The position numbers were made by a program, and so were the translations under genes. The notes under the pieces are model-generated. The model worked only from the letters and a program-made list of their open reading frames with translations, made no database searches and was not told the DNA's origin. DNA of 6,717 nt. It comes from an uncultured Faecalibacterium sp. Its GTDB lineage: Bacteria > Bacillota > Clostridia > Oscillospirales > Ruminococcaceae. Positions 1 to 5,014 of the stretch are shown piece after piece (within the stretch, counting starts at the first letter, position 1; each line of letters opens with the position of its first letter). The stretch covers positions 1 to 6,717 of the forward strand of contig CABQHF010000122.1 of assembly GCA_902463905.1 (NCBI GenBank). The letters are read 5' to 3'.

Positions 1-341
1 CCTACAACATCAACCGCCTGACCCTGAAAGCCGGGCAGGCCGCGCTGGAAGATACGGCCTACTTTGACCGCACCCGTGCCGCCATCGTGGACACCCGCAG
101 CTGGACGAAGCAGCAGCTGGAAGCCCGCGGCTTTGCAGTGCTGGACAGCCGGTCCAACTTCCTGTTTGCAAGTACGGGCCGGAAAGACGGCGGAGAACTT
201 TACAAAGCGTTGAAGCAAAACGGCATTCTGGTGCGGCATTTCGATGCGCCCCGCATCGCCAACTGGCTGCGCATCACCATTGGCACGCCGGAGCAGATGC
301 AGGCCCTTGTGGAAACACTGGACAAAATTCTGGAGGAATGA
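1..341 (+). CDS. hisC: Histidinol-phosphate aminotransferase, C-terminal 112 residues (5' end outside window)
   Basis: This is the 3' end of an open frame that enters from the left edge (first full codon at 3, stop TGA 339-341). HisC is a PLP-dependent fold-type I aminotransferase that converts imidazole-acetol phosphate and glutamate to histidinol phosphate and 2-oxoglutarate. The visible part is the small C-terminal domain. It begins with YNIN, preceded by a codon ending CC that fits the usual PYN(I/V)N. It then has SNFLFA (residues 37-42 of the fragment), GILVRHF and the terminal WLRITIGT block, whose arginine is the carboxylate/phosphate-binding Arg of this aminotransferase class. The PLP lysine lies upstream and cannot be checked. 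The stop is followed 3 nt later by hisB, whose Shine-Dalgarno sits inside the last hisC codons, so the two are probably translationally coupled. Other class I/II aminotransferases share this fold; the his context decides the name. Confidence 0.93.
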   Translation, partial: YNINRLTLKAGQAALEDTAYFDRTRAAIVDTRSWTKQQLEARGFAVLDSRSNFLFASTGRKDGGELYKALKQNGILVRHFDAPRIANWLRITIGTPEQMQALVETLDKILEE

Positions 342-344
342 ACC

Positions 345-941
345 ATGGAAAACCGGATGATCTCTCTGGAACGCAACACTAACGAGACCCAGATCGACCT
401 GACGCTGGATCTGGACGGCTCCGGCCGTTACGAGATCGACACGGGGTGTGGCTTCCTGAACCATATGCTGGAGCTGTTTGCCCGGCACGGCCGGTTCGAT
501 CTGGTACTCACCTGCCACGGGGACGTGGAGGTGGACTACCACCACACCACCGAGGATGTGGGCATCGCGCTGGGGCAGGCGTTTGCCCGGGCGCTGGGCG
601 ATATGCGCGGCATCCAGCGCTACGGCAGCTTCCACCTGCCCATGGACGAAGCGCTGGTCCTGTGCGCGGTGGACCTGTCCGGCCGCTGCACCCTGAACTG
701 GGACATCCACTGCACCACCGAGAAGGTGGGCGATTTTGACGTGGAGTGCGCCAAGGAATTCTGGCTGGGCTTTGCCCGCAGCGTGCCCGCCACCGTCCAC
801 TTTGTACAATTTGCGGGCGAAAATACTCACCACATCCTCGAAGCCTGCTTCAAGGGGGCCGGACATGCGCTGAGCGCGGCAGTGAAGATCGACGAAGCCC
901 ACAAGGACGAGATCCCCTCCACGAAAGGACTGCTGGTATGA
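345..941 (+). CDS. hisB: Imidazoleglycerol-phosphate dehydratase, monofunctional, 198 aa
   Basis: HisB dehydrates imidazole glycerol phosphate to imidazole-acetol phosphate in the cytoplasm, using a di-manganese site in a 24-mer. The full family length is present with no phosphatase domain, unlike the bifunctional enterobacterial HisB. Visible signatures in order are GCGFLNHMLELFARHG (residues 34-49, metal ligand His40), DYHHTTEDVGIALG (64-77, His66, His67, Glu70), RYGSFHLPMDEALV (92-105), DLSGR (110-114), GDFDVE (129-134) and ENTHHILEACFKG (159-171, His162, His163, Glu166), ending in PSTKG. All expected metal ligands are retained. The start at 345 is chosen because GGAGGA (332-337) lies 7 nt upstream and the N-terminus then runs into the typical R-x-T-x-E-T motif; a second ATG at 357 is possible but less well placed. 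The stop overlaps the hisH start by ATGA. Confidence 0.97.
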   Translation: MENRMISLERNTNETQIDLTLDLDGSGRYEIDTGCGFLNHMLELFARHGRFDLVLTCHGDVEVDYHHTTEDVGIALGQAFARALGDMRGIQRYGSFHLPMDEALVLCAVDLSGRCTLNWDIHCTTEKVGDFDVECAKEFWLGFARSVPATVHFVQFAGENTHHILEACFKGAGHALSAAVKIDEAHKDEIPSTKGLLV

Positions 942-1546
942 TCACGATCATGGATTACGGCGTGGGCAACCTGTTCAGCCTGAAATCCAGCCTTGCACAG
1001 CTGGGGCAGGACACGGTGGTCACCGCCGACCCCGATACCATCCGCAAAGCCGACCGGCTCATCCTGCCCGGCGTGGGTGCCTTTGGCGACGCCATGGACA
1101 AGCTGGTGGCCACCGGCCTTGTGCCGGTCATCCGGGCCGAGGCGGAGAAAAAGCCGCTGCTGGGCATCTGTCTGGGCATGCAGCTGCTGTTTGAAAAAAG
1201 CTATGAGTACGGCGAGCACGCGGGCCTGGGATTTATCCAAGGCGAGGTGTGCCCGCTGGAGCCGGACCTGACGGACAAGAGCCTGAAGGTGCCGCAGATC
1301 GGCTGGAACGCACTGCACATCGTGAAAGACGACCCGCTGTTCCAGTATATCCGCGAGGGCGAGTATGTATATTACGTCCACAGCTATTACGGCAAGAACT
1401 GTACCGAGAGTACACTGGCGACCAGCGAGTATTCCATCCCGGTCACCGGCGCGGTACGGGCGGGCAAGGTGTACGGCACCCAGTTCCACCCGGAAAAGAG
1501 CGGCGACACCGGCCTGCGCATCCTGAAAGCGTTCGCGGAACTGTAA
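938..1546 (+). CDS. hisH: Imidazole glycerol phosphate synthase, glutaminase subunit HisH, 202 aa
   Basis: HisH is a class I glutamine amidotransferase. It hydrolyses glutamine and channels ammonia to HisF, which forms IGP and AICAR from PRFAR. The N-terminus MITIMDYGVGNLFS is typical of the family. PGVGAFG (44-50) is the oxyanion-region loop, and the nucleophile is Cys78 in GICLGMQLLF. PQIGWN (119-124) and YYVHSYY (145-151) are HisH-specific blocks. His184 and Glu186 in FHPEKSG complete the catalytic triad. The ATG at 938 overlaps the hisB stop (ATGA) and is preceded by an AAGGA-type Shine-Dalgarno near 925. The frame stays open further upstream, but only inside hisB, and upstream residues resemble no HisH. 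Its partner hisF lies two genes downstream rather than adjacent, because hisA intervenes, a common his order. A 201-nt non-coding gap holding a structured repeat follows the stop. Confidence 0.97.
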   Translation: MITIMDYGVGNLFSLKSSLAQLGQDTVVTADPDTIRKADRLILPGVGAFGDAMDKLVATGLVPVIRAEAEKKPLLGICLGMQLLFEKSYEYGEHAGLGFIQGEVCPLEPDLTDKSLKVPQIGWNALHIVKDDPLFQYIREGEYVYYVHSYYGKNCTESTLATSEYSIPVTGAVRAGKVYGTQFHPEKSGDTGLRILKAFAEL

Positions 1547-1555
1547 AAGGATTTA

Positions 1556-1674
1556 GAATTGGCTCCGCTTCGCTCTGCCAATGTCAGCGGAAGAATTATT
1601 TTTGGTTTGTGTTTTGTCGCGCCCTGCGGGGCGCTCCAAAACACACTTTCACAGGTGAGGTCGCAGCGGAAAGC
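1556..1674 (+). repeat. Structured intergenic repeat, copy A (inside the his operon)
   Basis: This 119-nt stretch begins 9 nt after the hisH stop and aligns end to end with 4800-4918 (copy B, also 119 nt). Its 5' module has stem S1 ATTGGC (1558-1563) with GCCAAT (1577-1582). The next bases, TCCGCT (1564-1569), can pair with AGCGGA (1586-1591), giving a pseudoknot-like or alternative pairing. A T-rich linker (1592-1608) leads to a large hairpin: GTGTTTTG (1609-1616) pairs with CAAAACAC (1637-1644), there is a 2x2 TC/TC internal loop, and GCGCCC pairs with GGGCGC around the loop TGCG (1625-1628). A tail at 1646-1674 (TTTCAC, then GCGG and AGC) is shared with copy B. Both 5' module and tail look conserved between copies while the big stem is not. 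Strand is given as that of the flanking genes. Function is unknown; a mobile palindromic element, an RNA processing or attenuation site, or a degenerate terminator are all possible. Confidence 0.75.
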
Positions 1675-1680
1675 GGCGTC

Positions 1681-1708
1681 TGCGGTTGTCGGCCTTGCGG
1701 CCGCCGCA
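1681..1708 (+). other. Extra GC-rich hairpin between repeat copy A and hisA
   Basis: CGGCC (1690-1694) and GGCCG (1699-1703) close a TTGC loop. The stem continues as TGCGG (1681-1685) with CCGCA (1704-1708) if a 4-nt bulge (TTGT) on the left arm is tolerated. Its CCTTGCGG apex resembles the CCTGCGGG apex of the neighbouring repeat hairpin. It has no counterpart after repeat copy B. No T-run follows, so it does not look like an intrinsic terminator. It sits about 27 nt before the hisA Shine-Dalgarno and could stabilise a 5' end or simply be part of the inserted material. Confidence 0.4.
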
Positions 1709-1747
1709 AAGTGGAGGCCATTTCTAATCATAAAAAGGAGTTTTTCG

Positions 1748-2467
1748 ATGCAGTTATTTCCAGCCATTGATCTGCGCGGCGGCAAGGTGGTGCGCCTGAC
1801 CCAGGGCGACTACAGCCGCATGACCGTATACGGCGAGGACCCCTGTGCCCAGGCACGGCAGTTCCTGGCGGCGGGTGCCCGGAACCTGCACGTCGTCGAT
1901 CTGGACGGCGCGAAGGACGGCACCCTTTCCAATTACGACACCATTGCCGCACTGGCCAAACAGGGCGGGCTGTACATCGAGGTGGGCGGCGGCATCCGCA
2001 CCGAGGAGCGCATAGAAAAGTACCTCGCTCTCGGCGTGGGGCGCTGCATCCTGGGCAGCGTGGCGGTGACGGACTTTGCGTTCACCGCCCGGATGCTGCA
2101 AAAATACGGCGACAGGATCGCCGTGGGCGTGGATGCAAAAGACGGCTATGTGGCCATCCATGGCTGGAAAGAGGTCAGCGCCGAGCCGGGCGTGGACTTC
2201 TGCAGGCGGCTGGCAGACGCCGGGTGCACCGCCATCATCTACACCGATATCGCCTGCGACGGTGCCATGCAGGGCACCAATCTGGCCCTGTACCGCCAGC
2301 TGGCAGCAGAGGTGCCCGGCGTGGCCTTTACGGCCAGCGGCGGCATCTCGTCCGAGGAGGAGCTTCTGGAACTGAAAGAGATGGGCACCGCAGCCGCCAT
2401 TCTGGGCAAGAGCCTGTACACCGGCGCACTGGACCTTGAACGCTGCGTACAACTGGTACAGGATTGA
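1748..2467 (+). CDS. hisA: ProFAR isomerase HisA, 239 aa
   Basis: HisA is a (beta/alpha)8 barrel enzyme that isomerises N'-5'-phosphoribosyl-formimino-AICAR ribotide (ProFAR) to PRFAR by an Amadori rearrangement. It opens with MQLFPAIDLRGGKVVRL, which carries the catalytic Asp8, then has HVVDLDGAKDG (48-58) and the phosphate-binding VGGGIR (79-84). GVDAKDG (127-133) carries the second acidic position, Asp129. YTDIACDGAMQGTN (165-178) and TASGGISS (195-202) form the second phosphate site. This twofold half-barrel pattern and the length are normal. The start at 1748 is set by AAGGAG (1735-1740) and by the family N-terminus. The frame is open upstream to about 1559, but that part is the repeat and resembles no protein. 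The gene follows a 201-nt gap and is tightly followed by hisF (17 nt). TrpF/PriA-type dual function cannot be excluded from sequence alone, but nothing suggests it. Confidence 0.96.
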   Translation: MQLFPAIDLRGGKVVRLTQGDYSRMTVYGEDPCAQARQFLAAGARNLHVVDLDGAKDGTLSNYDTIAALAKQGGLYIEVGGGIRTEERIEKYLALGVGRCILGSVAVTDFAFTARMLQKYGDRIAVGVDAKDGYVAIHGWKEVSAEPGVDFCRRLADAGCTAIIYTDIACDGAMQGTNLALYRQLAAEVPGVAFTASGGISSEEELLELKEMGTAAAILGKSLYTGALDLERCVQLVQD

Positions 2468-2484
2468 ACGGAGGGGAAACCGAT

Positions 2485-3240
2485 ATGATCACAAAACGCA
2501 TCATCCCCTGCCTGGACGTGCGCAGCGGGCGCGTGGTCAAGGGCACGAACTTTGAGGGCATCCGGGATGTGGCCGACCCCGTGGAGATGGCCCGGATGTA
2601 CAATGCGGCCGGGGCCGACGAGCTGGTGTTCTACGACATCACCGCCAGCTTTGAGGGCCGCGCCCTCTTCACTGACATCCTCACCCGGGTGGCCAGCGAG
2701 GTATTCATCCCGCTCACCGTGGGCGGCGGCATCAACACGCTGGAGGACTTTGACCGGGTGCTCAAGTGCGGCGCCGACAAGGTCAGCGTCAACTCCGGTG
2801 CCCTGCGGGACCCCGACCTGATCCCGGCGGCAGCCCGGCGCTACGGCAACCAGTGCGTGGTGCTCTCGGCGGATGTCAAACGGGTGAACGGCCAGTTCCG
2901 GGTGTTCGCCAAGGGCGGCCGCGAGGACACCGGCCGGGATGCGCTGGACTGGATCCGCTGGTGCGTGGACCACGGTGCCGGGGAGATCTGCCTGAACAGC
3001 ATCGACACCGACGGCGTGCGCAATGGCTTTGATCTGGAAATGCTGGACGCTGTGGCCGCCCGCGTAGACGTGCCCATCATCGCCAGCGGCGGTGCCGGAA
3101 AAAAAGAGGATTTTCTGGAGCTGTTCCACCACAAGGGCATCGACGCGGGCCTTGCGGCCGGCATCTTCCACCAGAAGCTGCTGACCATCCGGAACCTGAA
3201 GGAATATCTGGCGGAGAATGGCGTGGAAATGCGCCTGTAA
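2485..3240 (+). CDS. hisF: Imidazole glycerol phosphate synthase, cyclase subunit HisF, 251 aa
   Basis: HisF is the (beta/alpha)8 barrel synthase partner of HisH. It uses ammonia to cyclise PRFAR to imidazole glycerol phosphate, releasing AICAR to purine synthesis. The N-terminus MITKRIIPCLDVRSGRVVKG carries catalytic Asp11. VFYDITAS (48-55), LTVGGGIN (77-84), KVSVNSGA (99-106), SADVKRVNG (128-136, catalytic Asp130), LNSIDTDGVRNGFD (170-183) and IIASGGAG (198-205) follow in family order. Both catalytic aspartates fall at the same numbers as in Thermotoga HisF. Length is normal. AGGGGAA (about 2472-2478) precedes the ATG at 2485. Upstream in-frame residues overlap the hisA stop and are not family-like. 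A 79-nt gap follows before hisIE. Confidence 0.97.
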   Translation: MITKRIIPCLDVRSGRVVKGTNFEGIRDVADPVEMARMYNAAGADELVFYDITASFEGRALFTDILTRVASEVFIPLTVGGGINTLEDFDRVLKCGADKVSVNSGALRDPDLIPAAARRYGNQCVVLSADVKRVNGQFRVFAKGGREDTGRDALDWIRWCVDHGAGEICLNSIDTDGVRNGFDLEMLDAVAARVDVPIIASGGAGKKEDFLELFHHKGIDAGLAAGIFHQKLLTIRNLKEYLAENGVEMRL

Positions 3241-3292
3241 AAATACGCCGTACCCCTTGCGTTTGCAAGCCGAATACGCTAAACTAGAGCTA

Positions 3293-3310
3293 TCCCCATC
3301 CGGGGAGGGA
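3293..3310 (+). promoter_or_regulatory. Small hairpin overlapping the hisIE Shine-Dalgarno
   Basis: TCCCC (3293-3297) is complementary to GGGGA (3302-3306) across the 4-nt loop ATCC. The 3' arm is the first half of the purine-rich GGGGAGGGAG (3302-3311) that serves as ribosome binding site for the ATG at 3320. Folding would partly hide the binding site, leaving the second GGGAG free. This could moderate hisIE translation or be coincidental in GC-rich DNA. The rest of the 79-nt hisF-hisIE gap shows only a short CTTGC/GCAAG inverted repeat (3256-3260 with 3265-3269). Confidence 0.35.
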
Positions 3311-3319
3311 GAAACGACC

Positions 3320-3955
3320 ATGGAACTGAAATTTGACGAAAAGGGCCTGATCCCTGCCATCGTGCAGGATCACTACACCAAAGAGGTGCTTACCCTCGCG
3401 TACATGAACGCTGAGACGCTGGCCCTCACCATTGCCGAAGGACGCACCGTGTTCTGGAGCCGCAGCCGTCAGGAGATCTGGCGCAAGGGCGAGACCAGCG
3501 GCAACGTGCAGCGGGTGGTGTCCATCACTGCCGACTGCGACAAGGACGCACTGGTGGTGGAAGTGGTCAAGTCCGGCCCGGCCTGCCACACCGGGGCCGA
3601 GAGCTGTTTCTTCAACGAAGTATACGTCTCCCCGGAGCTGAAACAGTTCAGCTGGCAGGGCCTGTATGAACTGATCAAAGGCCGCAAGGATTCCCCCAAA
3701 GAGGGCAGCTACACCACCTACCTGTTTGAAAAGGGCAAGGAGAAGATCCTGAAAAAGGTGGGCGAAGAGTGCACCGAGGTCATCATTGCAGGCGAAAAAG
3801 AGGACAAGGAAGAAACCGTTTACGAGATCAGTGATCTGGCCTACCATGTTCTGGTGCTGATGGTCAGCGCCGGCATCACGGTGGAGGACGTGACCCGTGA
3901 ACTGGAAAAACGACACGTCATTGACCATAAGGTCAAGCAGGAAAGGATGCAGTGA
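3320..3955 (+). CDS. hisIE: Bifunctional phosphoribosyl-AMP cyclohydrolase / phosphoribosyl-ATP pyrophosphatase, 211 aa
   Basis: This fused enzyme performs steps 2 and 3 of histidine synthesis: the HisE part removes pyrophosphate from PR-ATP and the HisI part opens the purine ring of PR-AMP. HisI (about 1-105) shows LAYMNAETL (26-34), FWSRSRQEIWRKGETSGNVQ (45-64) and GPACHTG (86-92). Three cysteines at 73, 89 and 96 have the 16- and 7-residue spacing of the zinc ligands in Methanothermobacter HisI. HisE (about 112-200) shows LYELI, SYTTYLFEKG (130-139), KKVGEECTEVIIA (145-157) and ISDLAYHVLVLM (170-181), the acidic helices that bind Mg-pyrophosphate. The start at 3320 follows GGGGAGGGAG and gives the usual short N-terminus; upstream in-frame sequence overlaps hisF and is rejected. 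The stop is 7 nt before the hisK ATG, so the pair is probably coupled. Confidence 0.97.
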   Translation: MELKFDEKGLIPAIVQDHYTKEVLTLAYMNAETLALTIAEGRTVFWSRSRQEIWRKGETSGNVQRVVSITADCDKDALVVEVVKSGPACHTGAESCFFNEVYVSPELKQFSWQGLYELIKGRKDSPKEGSYTTYLFEKGKEKILKKVGEECTEVIIAGEKEDKEETVYEISDLAYHVLVLMVSAGITVEDVTRELEKRHVIDHKVKQERMQ

Positions 3956-3962
3956 AGCAATT

Positions 3963-4787
3963 ATGGCAGATTATAAGAAGTCCAGTGTCCATTGCCACTC
4001 CACCATGTGCGATGGCAAAAATACCTTGCAGGATATGGCAAGTGCTGCATGTGCGCAGGGCTTGACCACGCTGGGCTTCACCGGCCATAGCTACACCCAG
4101 CGCGACCGCGAATACTGCATGAGCCCCAGCCGCACCGCCCAGTACAAGGCCACCATCGCAAAGCTCAAGGCCGAGTACAAGGGCAAGGTGGATATCCTGT
4201 GCGGCATCGAGTGGGATATCCTCAGCGAAGATAAGCGCACCGGCTACGATTACTGGATCGGCAGCGCACACCACCTGTACGGCAAGAACACCGGCAAGTA
4301 TTACGAGATCGACTTCCGCCCGCAGGATCTGTGGGACTGCATCAATGATGACTTCGACGCCGACCCGCTGGCCGCTGTGGAAGCCTACTTTGCCGAGGTG
4401 GAAAAGGTGGCCGCCCTCAAGCCGGATATTCTGGCCCACATCGACCTGATCAAGAAGCTGAACGCCAAGGGTGAGTTCTTCGACGAGGAGTCGCCCCGCT
4501 ACAAGGCTGCTGCCCTCAAGGCCCTGCAGGCCGCAAAGGACAACGACTGCCTGCTGGAAGTGAACACCGGCGGCGTTTACCGCGGCTACCGCAAGGACTT
4601 CTACCCTGGCCCCTGGTTGCTGGGTGAGTGGCAGAAGATGGGCGGCAAGGTGATCATCACCTCCGATTCCCACGACATTGCCAGCCTGACCTACGGCTTT
4701 GACGAGGCCGCTGCCGCCATCAGGGCGGCAGGCTTTACCAGCGTGGAAGTGCTCACCGGCAACGGCTTTGAGACCCAGGAGCTGTAA
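3963..4787 (+). CDS. hisK: Histidinol-phosphatase, PHP family, 274 aa
   Basis: This is a PHP-superfamily metallophosphatase, expected to hydrolyse histidinol phosphate to histidinol, the role filled by the HAD domain of HisB in enterobacteria. The PHP metal-site motifs are all present: VHCHSTMCDG (9-18, His10, His12), GFTGHS (38-43, His42), CGIEWDI (80-86, Glu83), GSAHHLYG (100-107, His103), LAHIDLIKK (157-165, His159) and SDSHDI (234-239, Asp235, His237). LEVNTGG (198-204) is typical of the HisK/HisJ subgroup. Being the last gene of a his run, coupled to hisIE, strongly supports the substrate. The ATG at 3963 lies 7 nt after the hisIE stop. The best purine stretch (GAAAGGA, 3941-3947) is 15 nt upstream, rather far, so initiation may rely on coupling from hisIE. 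It may equally be named hisJ, since naming varies between genomes. Confidence 0.93.
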   Translation: MADYKKSSVHCHSTMCDGKNTLQDMASAACAQGLTTLGFTGHSYTQRDREYCMSPSRTAQYKATIAKLKAEYKGKVDILCGIEWDILSEDKRTGYDYWIGSAHHLYGKNTGKYYEIDFRPQDLWDCINDDFDADPLAAVEAYFAEVEKVAALKPDILAHIDLIKKLNAKGEFFDEESPRYKAAALKALQAAKDNDCLLEVNTGGVYRGYRKDFYPGPWLLGEWQKMGGKVIITSDSHDIASLTYGFDEAAAAIRAAGFTSVEVLTGNGFETQEL

Positions 4788-4799
4788 AGAGCACGATTG

Positions 4800-4918
4800 G
4801 AATTGCCGCCGCTTGCGCTCTGGCAATTTTCAGCGGAAAAATGTTTTTGATTTTGCAGTCAGAGCGGCCTGCGGGCCGCTCTGACTGCCTTTTCACGAGA
4901 GGGGCCGCCGCGGGCAGC
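4800..4918 (+). repeat. Structured intergenic repeat, copy B (after the his operon)
   Basis: This is the second 119-nt copy of the element at 1556-1674; it starts 12 nt after the hisK stop. Stem S1 is ATTGCC (4802-4807) with GGCAAT (4822-4827). Compared with copy A, the fifth pair is flipped from G-C to C-G, keeping the stem. CCGCT (4809-4813) can again pair with AGCGG (4832-4836). After an A/T-rich linker comes a perfect 15-bp hairpin, 4855-4869 with 4874-4888, around the same TGCG loop (4870-4873). Its stem sequence is unrelated to that of copy A. The conserved tail runs TTTTCACG to GGGCAGC (4890-4918). Because the hairpin is perfect, GC-rich and followed by CCTTTTC, this copy could also terminate transcription; copy A has a weaker stem and a poorer T-run. 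Confidence 0.75.
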
Positions 4919-4948
4919 TTCTTCGTAAAAAGCAACTGCATAAAACGA

Positions 4949-4987
4949 CAAAACAAGGGACTGCTTTCCGGGCGGCCCCTTGTTTTG
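4949..4987 (+). terminator. Rho-independent-type hairpin between his operon and MATE gene
   Basis: CAAAACAAGGG (4949-4959) pairs perfectly with CCCTTGTTTTG (4977-4987). After an A/C mismatch the stem continues (CTGC 4961-4964 with GCGG 4972-4975, wobble allowed) around a short T/C/G loop. The A-rich 5' arm and T-rich 3' arm are the form seen in bidirectional intrinsic terminators. It would end transcripts reading out of hisK. It ends only 16 nt before the MATE Shine-Dalgarno, so if it terminates, any MATE promoter must overlap it; alternatively it is a leader hairpin that modulates MATE expression. Termination efficiency was not computed. Confidence 0.65.
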
Positions 4988-5014
4988 CGGTAAAAATAAA
5001 GTTGGAGGAACCCT

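Noticed and set aside
746..937. N-terminal extension of hisH into hisB
   Set aside because: HisH starts at MITIMDYGVGN; the extension overlaps hisB coding sequence and resembles no amidotransferase.
1556..1674. Repeat copy A as a riboswitch or T-box controlling hisA
   Set aside because: There is no T-box sequence, specifier loop or known aptamer signature that I recognise, and the same element occurs after hisK where no his gene follows.
1559..1747. N-terminal extension of hisA through the repeat, in frame from a TTG
   Set aside because: HisA proteins begin at the MQLFPAIDL motif and a good AAGGAG precedes 1748; the extension would translate structured repeat sequence.
3257..3285. Possible internal promoter TTGCGT, 17-nt spacer, TAAACT before hisIE
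   Set aside because: Only about half of the consensus bases match and no extended -10 is present, so it is not distinguishable from chance.
2239..3360. Long minus-strand open frame (373 codons) across hisA, hisF and the start of hisIE
   Set aside because: It lies antisense to genes with complete family motifs, has no Shine-Dalgarno or recognisable motif, and long antisense frames are expected in GC-rich coding DNA.
3933..4826. Minus-strand open frame of about 297 codons opposite hisK
   Set aside because: It is a shadow of hisK, which carries all PHP metal motifs; the antisense translation is low-complexity and lacks family features.
4919..4945. Possible MATE promoter, TTCTTC with TGCATAAAA
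   Set aside because: The spacer is about 14 nt, too short, and the -35 match is poor; it would also place the start just before the terminator-like hairpin.
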